Source of the DNA: Trinickia mobilis
GTDB lineage: Bacteria; Pseudomonadota; Gammaproteobacteria; Burkholderiales; Burkholderiaceae
Direction: 5' to 3'
Length of the DNA: 50,606 nt
NCBI RefSeq assembly: GCF_017315705.1
Contig: NZ_JAFLRF010000006.1
Span: 1-50,606 of the forward strand
Part shown: one piece after another, positions 8,211 to 17,878 of the stretch
Numbering within the stretch: position 1 is the stretch's first letter
Layout of the letters: each line of letters starts with the position of its first letter
Notes under the pieces: model-generated
The model's database searches: none
Seen by the model: the letters and a program-made list of their open reading frames with translations, nothing else
Told to the model about the DNA's origin: nothing
Position numbers and translations under genes: made by a program

Positions 8211-8231
8211 AGTTGAACCGCCGTTGACGGA

Positions 8232-8253
8232 CCGGCCGGGACAGCCCGGCCGG
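8232..8253 (+). terminator. strong hairpin between ahpC and ahpF (attenuator-like)
   Basis: CCGGCCGGG and CCCGGCCGG pair perfectly around an ACAG loop. No T-run follows (AATTGACC), so it is more likely a partial terminator or mRNA-stabilising stem after ahpC than a full stop. Confidence 0.5.
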
Positions 8254-8298
8254 AATTGACCTAGCAAGCACGCAACCTCTCAAGTCCCGGGGACCCTC

Positions 8299-9897
8299 AT
8301 GTTGGACGACAGCCTCAAAGCCCAATTGCAAGCCTATCTGGAGCGCGTCAGCCAGCCGCTCGAAATCGTGGCGTCGCTGGACGAGCAACCGAGCTCGCGC
8401 GAGCTCGAGCAACTGCTGCAGACCATCGCCGGGCTGTCGGACAAGATCACGCTGCGCACCGACGGCAACGATGCGAGAAAACCGTCTTTCAGCTTGAGCC
8501 GCAAGGGCAGCGAACAGAGCCTGCGTTTTGCCGCCATCCCGCTGGGCCACGAGTTCACTTCGCTCGTGCTGGCGCTCTTGTGGACCGGCGGCCATCCGCC
8601 CAAGGTCGAAGCCGAGATGATCGATCAGATCAAGGCACTCGACGGCGACTACCGCTTCGAGGTCTACATGTCGCTGTCCTGCCACAACTGTCCGGACGTC
8701 GTGCAGGCACTGAGCTTGATGGCGGTGCTCAACCCGCGCGTCAAGACGGTGGTGATCGATGGCGCGCTGTTCCAGGGCGAAGTGGACGCACGCCAGATCA
8801 TGGCCGTGCCGAGCGTCTATCTCAACGGCGAGATGTTCGGCGCGGGACGCATGGACCTTGAAGAAATCGTCGCCAAGCTCGACACGGGTTCCGCAAAGCG
8901 CGAGGCGGCCAAGCTCGACGCCAAGGACGCTTTCGACGTATTGATCATCGGCGGCGGACCGGCCGGAGCGGCGGCGGCGGTCTACGCCGCGCGCAAGGGC
9001 ATCGACACCGGCATCGCGGTCGAGCGCATGGGCGGCCAGGTCAACGATACGTTGTCGATCGAGAACTACATCTCGGTGCTCGAGACCGACGGCCCGAAGT
9101 TCGGTGCAGCACTCGATGCGCAAGTGCGTCATTACGGCGTCGACATCATGTCGCAGCAGCGTGCCGTCGGGCTCGTTGCACCAGCGGTGCCGGGCGGCAT
9201 GATCGGGGTTCGCATGGAAAACGGCGGTGTTTTGCAGAGCCGCAGCGTCATCGTCTCGACCGGCGCGCGCTGGCGCAACATCAACGTGCCGGGCGAACAG
9301 GAATACAAGAACAAGGGCGTCGCCTACTGCCCGCACTGCGACGGGCCGCTCTTCAAGGGCAAGCGCGTGGCGGTGATCGGCGGAGGCAATTCGGGCGTCG
9401 AAGCGGCGATCGATCTGGCGGGCGTCGTTTCGCACGTCACGCTGATCGAGTACAACGACCAGCTCAAAGCCGATGCGGTTCTGGTGGCAAAGCTCAATAG
9501 CCTGCCCAACGTGACGGTGCAAGTGAACGCGCAAACGACCGAGATCACGGGCGACGGCAACAAGGTCGACGGCCTGCGCTTCAAGGACCGCGCAAGCGGC
9601 GCCGAGCAACGGGTCGCGCTTGAAGGCGTGTTCGTGCAGATCGGCTTGGTGCCGAACACCGAGTGGCTCAAGGGCACGGTGGAATTGAGCCGGTTCGGCG
9701 AGATCGCCGTCGATGCCAAAGGGCAGACGAACGTGCCGGGTGTCTTTGCCGCGGGCGACTGCACGACTGTGCCGTACAAGCAGATCGTGATCGCCGCAGG
9801 CGAAGGCGCGAAGGCGGCGCTGAGCGCCTTCGACTACCTGATTCGAACGCCCTCGGTCGAGGAGCCCGCTCGGGTTTTGGGCGCGGTCGAGGCCTGA
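8299..9897 (+). CDS. ahpF: alkyl hydroperoxide reductase subunit F
   Basis: The product is 532 residues. The N-terminal double thioredoxin-like domain carries the redox pair Cys128-His-Asn-Cys131. The FAD site '[22 protein letters not shown]' follows at about 213-234. The thioredoxin-reductase-like pair Cys344-Pro-His-Cys347 and the NADH site '[14 protein letters not shown]' come next, and the C-terminal 'GVFAAGDCT' closes the FAD domain. Cys spacing matches E. coli AhpF. It passes electrons from NADH through FAD to AhpC. It forms an operon with ahpC, spaced by 88 bases. Confidence 0.97.
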   Translation: MLDDSLKAQLQAYLERVSQPLEIVASLDEQPSSRELEQLLQTIAGLSDKITLRTDGNDARKPSFSLSRKGSEQSLRFAAIPLGHEFTSLVLALLWTGGHPPKVEAEMIDQIKALDGDYRFEVYMSLSCHNCPDVVQALSLMAVLNPRVKTVVIDGALFQGEVDARQIMAVPSVYLNGEMFGAGRMDLEEIVAKLDTGSAKREAAKLDAKDAFDVLIIGGGPAGAAAAVYAARKGIDTGIAVERMGGQVNDTLSIENYISVLETDGPKFGAALDAQVRHYGVDIMSQQRAVGLVAPAVPGGMIGVRMENGGVLQSRSVIVSTGARWRNINVPGEQEYKNKGVAYCPHCDGPLFKGKRVAVIGGGNSGVEAAIDLAGVVSHVTLIEYNDQLKADAVLVAKLNSLPNVTVQVNAQTTEITGDGNKVDGLRFKDRASGAEQRVALEGVFVQIGLVPNTEWLKGTVELSRFGEIAVDAKGQTNVPGVFAAGDCTTVPYKQIVIAAGEGAKAALSAFDYLIRTPSVEEPARVLGAVEA

Positions 9898-10012
9898 GTC
9901 TCGGAAGAGGTCGCCAGCTGTACGTCATTCGACGCCCGGCGACGGCGACGCCGCACCGCTCGCGGGCTGAGCCCGATCGTCCGCGCAACCGAAATACGCG
10001 ACAATCGCGCCC

Positions 10013-10813
10013 ATGACCTGGATCGCCGCCCTCCCGATGTACAACGTCAGTGCCGCACTCGCGGCAGACTGGCGTACGCTGCTGCGCCGCGTCTCACGCG
10101 TGCTGGGCGCAAACGGAATCGATATCCACATCACCGAGCCCGGCGACGATCTGCATGCGTTCTGGCGCCGCGCCGATCTCGCCATTTCGCAGACGTGCGG
10201 CTACCCGCTCATGCACGGCTTGCGCGAGCACGTGCAACTGATTGCGACACCGCACTTCGATGCACCCGGATGCGAAGGCACGAACTACCGCAGCGTGCTC
10301 GTAACAGGCGGCCATGTGAGCGCGCAAACGCTCGAAGCCTGCCGCGGTCTGCGCGCCGCGTATAACCAGGACGATTCGAATAGCGGCATGAATGTGCTGC
10401 GGCACGCGGCGACACCGCTTTCCCGCGACGGCGCGTTCTTCGGCAGCGTATTGCGCACGGGCTCGCACATCGGTTCGCTGCGCGCGCTCGCGCACGGAAA
10501 CGCAGATATCGCATCGATCGACTGCGTGACGATGGCCTTCGTGCGCGACCATCTTCCGGATCTGGCTCGGTCAGTACGAGAGATAGGCTTCTCGGCAGCC
10601 TCGCCGGGCTTGCCGTTGATCGCCTCGCGCGCCGCCCCCGAAGCGCTCGTCGAGCAGATACGCGCGGCTTTGCGCGACGCAATCGACTCGGATACGTCGC
10701 TCGCGCGACGCCTGCGCCTCAAAGGCTTTTCGACGCTGTCACTCGCCGACTACGCGCGGATCGAGCAATGGGAAGACGAGGCGCGGGCAGCCGGCTATCC
10801 GCGCCTCGGATGA
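10013..10813 (+). CDS. PhnD/SsuA/transferrin-like substrate-binding protein without signal peptide
   Basis: The product is 266 residues with a periplasmic-binding-protein (type II) layout like the phosphonate-binding PhnD family. It shows 'DLAISQTCGYPLMHG' in the first lobe, 'SVLVTGG' at the crossover and 'DIASIDCVTMAFVRDHLPDLARSVREIG' in the second lobe. It has no signal sequence and no transporter genes beside it, so it may act inside the cell as a sensor or enzyme-like protein rather than in import. It is convergent with liuD, 55 bases away. Confidence 0.7.
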   Translation: MTWIAALPMYNVSAALAADWRTLLRRVSRVLGANGIDIHITEPGDDLHAFWRRADLAISQTCGYPLMHGLREHVQLIATPHFDAPGCEGTNYRSVLVTGGHVSAQTLEACRGLRAAYNQDDSNSGMNVLRHAATPLSRDGAFFGSVLRTGSHIGSLRALAHGNADIASIDCVTMAFVRDHLPDLARSVREIGFSAASPGLPLIASRAAPEALVEQIRAALRDAIDSDTSLARRLRLKGFSTLSLADYARIEQWEDEARAAGYPRLG

Positions 10814-10868
10814 CGCATGCCGAACGCGCGCGTCGAACTCGGCAACCTCGTTCAAGCGACCGCCGGCG

Positions 10869-12875
10869 TCACTCCACTTCCATCACCAGCAACTGCGCGC
10901 CGTCGGCAACCTGATCGCCGACCGCATACAGCACCTCCGCCACCGTCCCCGCCGCCGGCGCGCCGATCGTGTGCTCCATCTTCATCGCTTCCATCACGAT
11001 CAGCGGCGCGCCCTTCTCGACTACCGCACCCGGCTCGACCAGCACCGCGATCACCTTGCCCGGCATCGGCGCGGTCAAGCGTCCTTCGCCGTGCTCGGCG
11101 TCGGCTGCATGTGCGAGCAGGTTCTTCCATTCGAACGCCAATGCAGCGCCCTGGCAGAACACGTGAAAGACGTCGCCATCGATGAAAACGCGCCCCTTCA
11201 CACGTGCATCGCCGATCGTCGCGCGGAACTCGTGCGCGCCCTCACCCGCCTGCCATTCGAAAGGCTCGCTGTTGCCCGCATAGTCGAGCGAGCGCGTTGC
11301 ACTGTCGCGCACGTACGTTGCCGCGAAAGCGGTGTCCGTTTCCGTATCGCGCCATTCGATCTTCTGCCGGTAGGTGCCGTTCAGCCGCCAGTGCGACAGC
11401 GCATCCCACGGCGACGCGCCGTGCGCGCCGCCGCCTTCGCGCGTCATCAACGCGGCACATGCGAGCGCGAGCGCTTCCTTGAACGGCTTGTTCGCCGGCG
11501 CGAACAGCGCGTCGTGGTGACGTTCGATAAGACCCGTATCCAGATCCGCCGTCGCGAACGGCTCGCTCGTGACGATGCGCTGCAGAAATTCGACGTTCGT
11601 ATGCGGCCCAACCACCTCGCACGCGCGCAGCGCGCGATTCATGCGAGCGAGCGCCTCGTCGCGGTCCGCGCCGTGCACGATCAGCTTGGCGATCATCGGG
11701 TCGTAGAACGGCGTGATCGTGTCGCCTTCGCGCACGCCGCTATCGATCCGGACCGGCGCGCGCGCACTCTCGCCGATCGTGAACTCGACGCCCGCCGGCA
11801 TCCGCACATGCTTGAGCGCGCCGGTCGACGGCAGGAAGCCGCGCGCCGGGTTTTCCGCGTAGATGCGCGCTTCGATCGCGTGCCCGTCGAGCTTCAGCTG
11901 CGCCTGAGTCAACGGCAGCCGTTCGCCCGCGGCGACGCGCACCTGCCATTCGACGAGATCCTGCCCCGTCACCATCTCGGTGACCGGGTGCTCGACCTGC
12001 AAGCGCGTGTTCATCTCCATGAAGTAGAACGCGTCGCCCGTCATGATGAATTCGACCGTACCTGCGCCGACGTACTCGACTGCACGCGCCGCCGCCACCG
12101 CCGCCTCGCCCATCTCGCGGCGCAGTTCGGCGGAGAGCCCCGGCGCGGGGGCTTCCTCGAGCACCTTCTGGTGACGGCGCTGCACGGAGCAATCGCGGTC
12201 GAACAGATAGACTGCGCCGCCATGCCGGTCCGCGAACACTTGCACTTCGACGTGACGCGGACGCGTCAGGTACTTCTCGATCAGCACGCGATCGTTGCCG
12301 AAGCTCGACGCCGCCTCGCGCTTGCACGACGCGAGCGCCGCCGCAAAGTCCGCGCTTTTCTCGACGACGCGCATGCCCTTGCCGCCGCCGCCCGCGCTCG
12401 CTTTCAGCAGCACGGGGTAGCCGATCGCATCGGCTTCGCGTTGCAGCAGTTGCGGGTCTTGGTCATCGCCGTGGTAGCCCGGCACGAGCGGCACTGCCGC
12501 CGCGTGCATGAGCGCCTTCGCCGCCGCCTTCGAGCCCATCGCGGCAATTGCGCTGACCGGCGGACCGATGAACACGATGCCCGCCGCTTCGCACGCGTGC
12601 GCGAAATCTTCGTTCTCCGAAAGGAAGCCGTAGCCCGGATGCACCGCTTGCGCGCCCGTCTTCTTGGCGGCTTCGATGATGCGTTCGATCCGCAGATAGC
12701 TTTCCGCCGCCGTCGATCCGCCGATATGCACGGCCTCGTCGCATGCGGCGACGTGCTTCGCGTTCGCGTCCGCATCCGAATAGACGGCGACGCTCGCGAT
12801 GCCGAGCCGCTTGCAGGTTGCGGCGACGCGGCATGCTATCTCGCCGCGGTTCGCAATCAGAATCTTGTTGAACAT
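10869..12875 (-). CDS. liuD: methylcrotonyl-CoA carboxylase, biotin-containing alpha subunit
   Basis: The product is 668 residues. It carries a biotin carboxylase domain (N-terminal 'KILIANRGEIACRV', ATP-grasp Gly-rich loop 'SAGGGGKGMRVV' near 160, 'FMEMNTRLQVEHPVTE' near 290), a linking BT-type domain, and a C-terminal biotinyl domain with Lys632 in 'EAMKMEH'. With the LiuB beta subunit it carboxylates 3-methylcrotonyl-CoA to 3-methylglutaconyl-CoA in leucine breakdown. It is the last gene of the leftward liuABCD operon, 59 bases after liuC. The operon context separates it from acetyl- or propionyl-CoA carboxylase subunits. Confidence 0.93.
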   Translation of the reverse strand: MFNKILIANRGEIACRVAATCKRLGIASVAVYSDADANAKHVAACDEAVHIGGSTAAESYLRIERIIEAAKKTGAQAVHPGYGFLSENEDFAHACEAAGIVFIGPPVSAIAAMGSKAAAKALMHAAAVPLVPGYHGDDQDPQLLQREADAIGYPVLLKASAGGGGKGMRVVEKSADFAAALASCKREAASSFGNDRVLIEKYLTRPRHVEVQVFADRHGGAVYLFDRDCSVQRRHQKVLEEAPAPGLSAELRREMGEAAVAAARAVEYVGAGTVEFIMTGDAFYFMEMNTRLQVEHPVTEMVTGQDLVEWQVRVAAGERLPLTQAQLKLDGHAIEARIYAENPARGFLPSTGALKHVRMPAGVEFTIGESARAPVRIDSGVREGDTITPFYDPMIAKLIVHGADRDEALARMNRALRACEVVGPHTNVEFLQRIVTSEPFATADLDTGLIERHHDALFAPANKPFKEALALACAALMTREGGGAHGASPWDALSHWRLNGTYRQKIEWRDTETDTAFAATYVRDSATRSLDYAGNSEPFEWQAGEGAHEFRATIGDARVKGRVFIDGDVFHVFCQGAALAFEWKNLLAHAADAEHGEGRLTAPMPGKVIAVLVEPGAVVEKGAPLIVMEAMKMEHTIGAPAAGTVAEVLYAVGDQVADGAQLLVMEVE

Positions 12876-12934
12876 GAAAAATCTCGTAAAGAGGCTGAAT
12901 TTCGGCTAATGACGTAAGGAAAGGTCGTACCGGG

Positions 12935-13720
12935 TCAATCGCGCCACACGGGCGGGCGCTTTTCGAGGAACGACGCGACACCTTCGCGCCCTTCGACACC
13001 GGCACGCACGCGTGCGATGCGTTGCGCGGTATCGTCGAGCAGCGCTTCGTCGAGCACGCGGCCCGCGACGTCCTGCACGAGCTGCTTCGATTCGCGCACC
13101 GCGCTCGGACCATTCGAACACAGGGTCTGCGCGAGTTTTTGCACGGCCGCATCGAGATCGTCCGCGCTTACGGCCTCGTGGACCAGGCCGAGCCGCAGCG
13201 CCGTCGCGCAATCGAACTGCTCGGCTGTCGTGAAGTAGCGGCGCGACGCGCGCTCGCCGAGCGCGCGAATCACGTACGGCGCGATGGTCGCCGGAATGAG
13301 GCCGAGCCGCGCCTCCGAAAGACAGAAGCGCGCCGTATCGACCGAAACGACGATGTCGCTCGCCGCGATCAGGCCCATGCCGCCCGCGTAAACATCGCCG
13401 GACACGCGCGCGATGACGGGCTTCGTGCAGCGGTAGATCGCGGCCAGCATGTTCGCTAGACGCTTCGCATCGGCACGGTTCTCCGCATCGGAGAACGTCG
13501 CCATTTTCTTCATCCAGTTCAGGTCCGCGCCCGCGCAAAACGCGGCGCCGTTCGCCGCGAGCACCGCCGCGCGAATGTCGTCGCGCGTGTCGAGCGCGGT
13601 GAAGACGTCGGTCAGCTCCGCGATCATCGCTTCGTTGAACGCGTTGCGGACGTCGGGGCGGTTGAGCGTCACCGTCGCGACGCGCTCGGCAAACTCGACG
13701 TTCAGCGTTTCGTATTGCAT
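12935..13720 (-). CDS. liuC: methylglutaconyl-CoA hydratase (enoyl-CoA hydratase family)
   Basis: The product is 261 residues, typical of the crotonase superfamily. The CoA-binding/oxyanion region is 'AAFCAGADLNWMKKM' (about 58-72) and the second oxyanion segment 'VSGDVYAGGMGLIAASDIVV' (about 103-123). The 'GADLNWMK' pattern is characteristic of methylglutaconyl-CoA hydratases (AUH/LiuC). It hydrates 3-methylglutaconyl-CoA to HMG-CoA. The start has a good CAGGAGATAAAC ribosome site. It lies third in the liu operon and is separated from liuB by a block of tandem palindromes. Confidence 0.92.
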   Translation of the reverse strand: MQYETLNVEFAERVATVTLNRPDVRNAFNEAMIAELTDVFTALDTRDDIRAAVLAANGAAFCAGADLNWMKKMATFSDAENRADAKRLANMLAAIYRCTKPVIARVSGDVYAGGMGLIAASDIVVSVDTARFCLSEARLGLIPATIAPYVIRALGERASRRYFTTAEQFDCATALRLGLVHEAVSADDLDAAVQKLAQTLCSNGPSAVRESKQLVQDVAGRVLDEALLDDTAQRIARVRAGVEGREGVASFLEKRPPVWRD

Positions 13721-13731
13721 GTTTATCTCCT

Positions 13732-13878
13732 GTCGGCCTGAGTTAGCGCTTTAGCGCTTACTCAGGCCCCATGCTTTGCGGTCGGCCTGAGTTGGCGCTT
13801 TAGCGCTTACTCAGGCCCCATGCTTTGCGGTCGGCCTGAGTTAGCGCTTTAGCGCTTACTCAGGCCCCATGCTTCGCG
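13732..13878. repeat. three tandem 49-bp palindromic repeats between liuB and liuC
   Basis: Copies occupy 13732-13780, 13781-13829 and 13830-13878 with no spacer. They differ at only two positions that I can see: a GTTAG to GTTGG change in copy 2, and a GCTTTGCG to GCTTCGCG change in copy 3. Each contains arms CCTGAGTTAGCGCT and AGCGCTTACTCAGG around a TT loop, pairing except at one base, so three stable stem-loops would form in the polycistronic mRNA. They fill almost the whole 175-base gap. They look like a REP-type extragenic palindrome, and could act as an mRNA processing or partial termination point. Confidence 0.9.
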
Positions 13879-13895
13879 GTCGGAAGCCACGCTCG

Positions 13896-15503
13896 TCACA
13901 TCCGGAACACGCCGAAGCGCGTGTCTTCGATCGGCGCGTTCATCGCCGCCGACAAGCCGAGCCCGAGCACGTCGCGCGTCTGCGCCGGATCGATCACGCC
14001 GTCGTCCCACAGCCGCGCGCTCGCGTAGTACGGATGCCCCTGGTGTTCGTATTGATCGCGGATCGGCTTCTTGAACGCCTCTTCCTCTTCGGCCGGCCAC
14101 GTGCCCCCTTTCGCTTCGATGCCGTCGCGCTTGACCGTCGCGAGCACGGACGCGGCCTGCTCGCCGCCCATCACCGAGATGCGCGCGTTCGGCCACATCC
14201 ACATGAAACGCGGGGAATACGCGCGGCCGCACATGCCGTAATTGCCGGCGCCGAACGAGCCGCCGATGATCACCGTGAACTTCGGCACCTTCGCCGTGGC
14301 CACCGCCGTCACCATCTTTGCGCCGTTGCGGGCGATGCCTTCGTTCTCGTACTTGCGGCCCACCATGAAGCCCGTGATGTTCTGCAGGAACACGAGCGGA
14401 ATCTTGCGCTGGCAGCACAGTTCAATAAAGTGCGCGCCCTTCAACGCCGATTCGGAAAACAGAATGCCGTTGTTCGCGACGATCCCGACGGGGTGCCCCC
14501 AGATATGCGCGAAGCCCGTGACGAGCGTCGTGCCGTAGCGGGCCTTGAATTCGTCGAAGGCGGAATCGTCGACGATGCGTGCGATGACTTCGCGCACGTC
14601 GAACGGCTTGCGCGTATCGACCGGAATCACGCCGTAAATGCTTTGGGCGTCATAGCGCGGCGGTTTCGGTTCCTGCAATGCAACGCTCGGCTGCTTCACG
14701 CGATTGAGCTTGCCGACGATGTTGCGTGCAATCGCGAGCGCATGGGCATCGTTCTGCGCGAGATGGTCGACCACGCCCGACAAGCGCGTGTGCACGTCGC
14801 CGCCGCCGAGGTCTTCGGCGCTCACTTCTTCGCCGGTCGCCGCCTTCACGAGCGGCGGGCCGCCCAGAAAAATCGTCCCTTGATTCTTGACGATGATCGA
14901 TTCGTCGCTCATCGCAGGCACGTACGCACCGCCCGCCGTGCACGAGCCCATCACCACCGCGATCTGCGCAATGCCTTGCGACGACAGATTCGCCTGGTTG
15001 TAGAAGATGCGCCCGAAGTGGTCGCGATCGGGAAACACCTCGTCCTGGTTAGGCAGGTTCGCGCCGCCCGAATCGACGAGGTATACGCACGGCAGCCGGT
15101 TCTCCTGCGCAATCTCCTGCGCGCGCACGTGCTTCTTCACCGTGACCGGATAGTACGTGCCGCCCTTGACCGTCGCGTCGTTACAGACGATCACGCACTC
15201 CTGCCCCGCGATGCGGCCGATGCCTGTGATCACGCCCGCACCCGGCGCGGCATCGTGATACATCCCGAACGCGGCGAGCTGCGAGAACTCGAGAAACGGC
15301 GTGCCGGGGTCGAGCAGTTGCGCGATGCGCTCGCGCGGCAGCAGCTTGCCGCGCGAGACGTGCTTGTCGCGCGCAGCCTGGCCGCCGCCGAGTGCGACAT
15401 GCTCGATCTTCGCGCGCAGATCGGCGACGAGCGCTTCGAGCGCGGCGGTGTTGGCCCGGAAGTCGTCCGAGCGCGGGTTCAGCTTGGTTTCGATGATCGG
15501 CAT
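13896..15503 (-). CDS. liuB: methylcrotonyl-CoA carboxylase beta subunit (carboxyltransferase)
   Basis: The product is 535 residues from ATG 15503, preceded by GGAGCTGACCCAC; an earlier in-frame start at 15533 is less likely. It carries the N- and C-terminal carboxyltransferase domains, with '[19 protein letters not shown]', '[14 protein letters not shown]', '[15 protein letters not shown]' and '[16 protein letters not shown]', which match acyl-CoA carboxylase beta subunits of the MCC type. It transfers the carboxyl group from biotin on LiuD to 3-methylcrotonyl-CoA. It starts 31 bases after liuA and is its operon partner. Confidence 0.94.
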   Translation of the reverse strand: MPIIETKLNPRSDDFRANTAALEALVADLRAKIEHVALGGGQAARDKHVSRGKLLPRERIAQLLDPGTPFLEFSQLAAFGMYHDAAPGAGVITGIGRIAGQECVIVCNDATVKGGTYYPVTVKKHVRAQEIAQENRLPCVYLVDSGGANLPNQDEVFPDRDHFGRIFYNQANLSSQGIAQIAVVMGSCTAGGAYVPAMSDESIIVKNQGTIFLGGPPLVKAATGEEVSAEDLGGGDVHTRLSGVVDHLAQNDAHALAIARNIVGKLNRVKQPSVALQEPKPPRYDAQSIYGVIPVDTRKPFDVREVIARIVDDSAFDEFKARYGTTLVTGFAHIWGHPVGIVANNGILFSESALKGAHFIELCCQRKIPLVFLQNITGFMVGRKYENEGIARNGAKMVTAVATAKVPKFTVIIGGSFGAGNYGMCGRAYSPRFMWMWPNARISVMGGEQAASVLATVKRDGIEAKGGTWPAEEEEAFKKPIRDQYEHQGHPYYASARLWDDGVIDPAQTRDVLGLGLSAAMNAPIEDTRFGVFRM

Positions 15504-15534
15504 GTGGGTCAGCTCCGTGCGTCTCTGGACCAAG

Positions 15535-16716
15535 TCAAAGCGTTTCGGCGAACAGCTCGCGGCCGATCAGCATGCGGCGCACTTCGCTCGTGCCCGCACC
15601 GATTTCATAGAGCTTCGCATCGCGCCATAGGCGACCCACCGGGTATTCGTTGATGTAGCCGTTGCCGCCGAGGATCTGAATCGCCTCGCCGGCCATCCAG
15701 GTCGCCTTCTCGGCCGTGTAGAGAATCACGCCCGCGCAATCCTTGCGAACCTGGCGCACGTGATCGCGGCCGAGCGAATCGAGCTGGCGGCCCACCGCAT
15801 ACAAATACGCGCGGCACGCTTGCAGCGTCGTGTACATATCGGCGAGCTTGCCTTGAATGAGCTGGAATTCGCCGATCGATTGACCGAACTGCTTGCGCTC
15901 GTGAATGTACGGCACGACCGCATCCATGCACGCGAGCATGATGCCCGTCGGGCCGCCCGCGAGCACGGCGCGCTCGTAGTCGAGACCGCTCATCAGCACC
16001 TTCACGCCGCCGTTGAGCTGGCCGAGGATGTTCTCTTCCGGCACTTCGACGTTTTCGAACACGAGCTCGCCGGTGTGCGAGCCGCGCATGCCGAGCTTGT
16101 CGAGCTTCTGGGCGGCCGAAAAGCCCTTCATGCCCTTTTCGACGATGAACGCGGTGATGCCCTTCGGGCCGGCATCGACGTCGGTCTTCGCGTAGACCAC
16201 GAGCGTGTCGCAATCCAGGCCGTTGGTGATCCACATCTTCGTGCCGTTCAGCACGTAATGGCCGGCGCGCTTGTCCGCGCGCAGCTTCATGCTGACGACG
16301 TCCGAGCCGGCGTTCGGCTCGCTCATCGCGAGCGCGCCGACGTGCTCGCCGGAGACGAGCTTCGGCAGGTATTTGCGCTTCTGCGCTTCGGTGCCGTTGC
16401 GGTGAATCTGATTCACGCACAGGTTCGAATGCGCGCCGTAAGAAAGGCCGACCGACGCCGACGCGCGCGAGATCTCCTCCATCGCGACCATGTGCGCCGT
16501 ATAGCCCATGTTCGCGCCGCCGTACTCCTCCGCGACCGTCATGCCGAGCACGCCGAGCTCGCCGAACTTGCGCCACAGGTCCATCGGGAACTGGTCGCTG
16601 CGGTCGATTTCGCCCGCGCGCGGTGCGATTTCCTTCGCCGCGAAGTTGGCGAGCGTGTCGCGCAGCATTTCGATGTCTTCGCCAAGCGGGAATTGCAGTC
16701 CAGGCAAGTTGCTCAT
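15535..16716 (-). CDS. liuA: isovaleryl-CoA dehydrogenase
   Basis: The product is 393 residues from ATG 16716, which follows GGGAGGC; the frame is open further upstream but that part belongs to a repeat. It is a typical FAD acyl-CoA dehydrogenase: '[42 protein letters not shown]' opens the substrate pocket, '[15 protein letters not shown]' contacts FAD, and the C-terminal '[42 protein letters not shown]' is diagnostic. The '[14 protein letters not shown]' segment contains the Glu used as base by isovaleryl-CoA dehydrogenases. It is the first enzyme of the liu operon and oxidises isovaleryl-CoA to 3-methylcrotonyl-CoA. Confidence 0.95.
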   Translation of the reverse strand: MSNLPGLQFPLGEDIEMLRDTLANFAAKEIAPRAGEIDRSDQFPMDLWRKFGELGVLGMTVAEEYGGANMGYTAHMVAMEEISRASASVGLSYGAHSNLCVNQIHRNGTEAQKRKYLPKLVSGEHVGALAMSEPNAGSDVVSMKLRADKRAGHYVLNGTKMWITNGLDCDTLVVYAKTDVDAGPKGITAFIVEKGMKGFSAAQKLDKLGMRGSHTGELVFENVEVPEENILGQLNGGVKVLMSGLDYERAVLAGGPTGIMLACMDAVVPYIHERKQFGQSIGEFQLIQGKLADMYTTLQACRAYLYAVGRQLDSLGRDHVRQVRKDCAGVILYTAEKATWMAGEAIQILGGNGYINEYPVGRLWRDAKLYEIGAGTSEVRRMLIGRELFAETL

Positions 16717-16799
16717 GATGCCTCCCGCTGGGCCGCCCCAAGGGAGGCATCGGCCCCCTCGGGGGGCAGCGAACAAATGTGAGCGTTGGGGTGGTTCAT
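16713..16799 (-). CDS. 28-codon upstream ORF overlapping the liuA start
   Basis: ATG 16799 follows a strong GAGGAGAAGAC ribosome site, and the 28-residue frame ends in a TGA that overlaps the liuA ATG as ATGA. The middle is built from a GC-rich palindrome (GCCCCCTCGGGGGGC) and a second dyad (CCTCCC / GGGAGG) of a kind widely dispersed in betaproteobacteria. The peptide sequence (28 residues, '[11 protein letters not shown]') is that of the repeat and probably has no function of its own. It could couple liuA translation to the upstream ribosome site. Confidence 0.4.
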   Translation of the reverse strand: MNHPNAHICSLPPEGADASLGAAQREAS

Positions 16800-16948
16800 G
16801 TCTTCTCCTCGAATCCTCAAATTCCTAAGGCGGCCGGGCGAACGGCCGAAGTTTGAAAGCGCAATGCGGCACCGCGGCATTGGCAGACTCGCGGCCCGCC
16901 GCCTATGTTGCGCTCGATTTCGCTCGATCAGCGCGAATTTCACGCTAC

Positions 16949-16966
16949 ATTGACGTAAACGTCAAT
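16949..16966. promoter_or_regulatory. LiuQ-type operator palindrome
   Basis: ATTGACGT-AA-ACGTCAAT is a perfect 8-bp inverted repeat with a two-base centre, placed between the divergent liuA and TetR genes. Comparative studies of branched-chain amino acid regulons describe TetR-type LiuQ regulators in Burkholderia-like bacteria; I recall a TTGACGT-type palindrome for them, though not with certainty. It most likely represses liuABCD and perhaps the regulator itself. Confidence 0.7.
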
Positions 16967-17080
16967 AGGTTTTTATGAGCAAAGCTCAATTTTCTTGAAA
17001 CCGGCTTGAAAGCCCGCCCGTGCGTGCTAATATCGGCGCCAACCACCCCGCACAAACCCCTAAATCTGAACTCGACTCAT

Positions 17081-17809
17081 ATGCTGCCGGAAACCAAGGC
17101 CGAGCCCGCAAACGCGCGCCGCCGGCCAGCCGGGCGCAAATCGCAGCAACGCGTGAAGGAAATTCTTCAGGCGGGCCGCGACGTGTTCTCGGAGAAAGGC
17201 TACGACCGCGCGACCACCGCCGAAATCGCGCAGCGCCTCGGCATTTCCGAGGCCACCGTCTTCAGCTACTTCCGCGGCAAGCGTGACTTGTGCGCGCGCG
17301 TCATCGCGGATTGGTACGACGAAATCATTGCTGCAATCGAAATCGGCCTGCCGCGCGACGGCGGCACGCGCCAGCAGTTCGCGTTCATCGTCCGCACGCA
17401 TTTGCGGCTCATGCTGCTGAACGGCACCGGGCTCTGTGCGCTGGTGTTGTCCGAGGGGCGCACGAAGCACCATGAACTCAGCGACGAGCTGACCGAACTC
17501 CAGCGCCGCTACACCGCGCCGCTGATGCGCGTGCTCGCGCACGGCCAGGAAACCGGCCAAATTCGCGCCGACATGCCGCTGCGCCTCTTGCGCTCGATGG
17601 TGTTCGGCCCGATGGAGCACGTGCTGTGGGACGCGACGCTCGCGCACCGCCGCACCGATATCGATGCGACCGCCGACCGTCTGGTCGACGTGCTGTGGGC
17701 CGCGCTGCAGCCGCCGCAAGCGGAGCTTGCCGCGCTCGTGCAATTGAAAAACGACGTCGACGAAGCAACGCGGCGTTACGAGGCAGCGACGCGTGGCAGA
17801 ATGGTCTGA
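17081..17809 (+). CDS. liuQ: TetR-family regulator of the liu operon (LiuQ-like)
   Basis: The product is 242 residues from ATG 17081. The N-terminal helix-turn-helix is 'TTAEIAQRLGISEATVFSYFRGKRDL' (about 42-67), preceded by a basic tail. The C-terminal ligand-binding half is all-helical. It is divergent from liuA, with a perfect palindrome between them, which is the arrangement expected for LiuQ. No clear ribosome site precedes this ATG; an in-frame TTG at 17006 would add 25 residues. Name assigned from context and family, not from an experimentally known orthologue. Confidence 0.75.
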   Translation: MLPETKAEPANARRRPAGRKSQQRVKEILQAGRDVFSEKGYDRATTAEIAQRLGISEATVFSYFRGKRDLCARVIADWYDEIIAAIEIGLPRDGGTRQQFAFIVRTHLRLMLLNGTGLCALVLSEGRTKHHELSDELTELQRRYTAPLMRVLAHGQETGQIRADMPLRLLRSMVFGPMEHVLWDATLAHRRTDIDATADRLVDVLWAALQPPQAELAALVQLKNDVDEATRRYEAATRGRMV

Positions 17810-17878
17810 CGGCAGGGCTGCGCCTCGTGCAAGGCACCGCCTGTCTGCCCGCCCCACTTCACTTCTGACGACACGCCG

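Noticed and set aside
8101-9609. Long antisense frame across ahpF
   Set aside because: Shadow of a clearly identified gene; composition is Arg/His-rich noise.
10971-12917. 648-codon frame antisense to liuD
   Set aside because: Shadow of the biotin carboxylase gene; no motifs.
13732-13878. Possible CRISPR array
   Set aside because: The three repeats abut without spacers and are self-complementary over most of their length, so they are tandem palindromes, not CRISPR.
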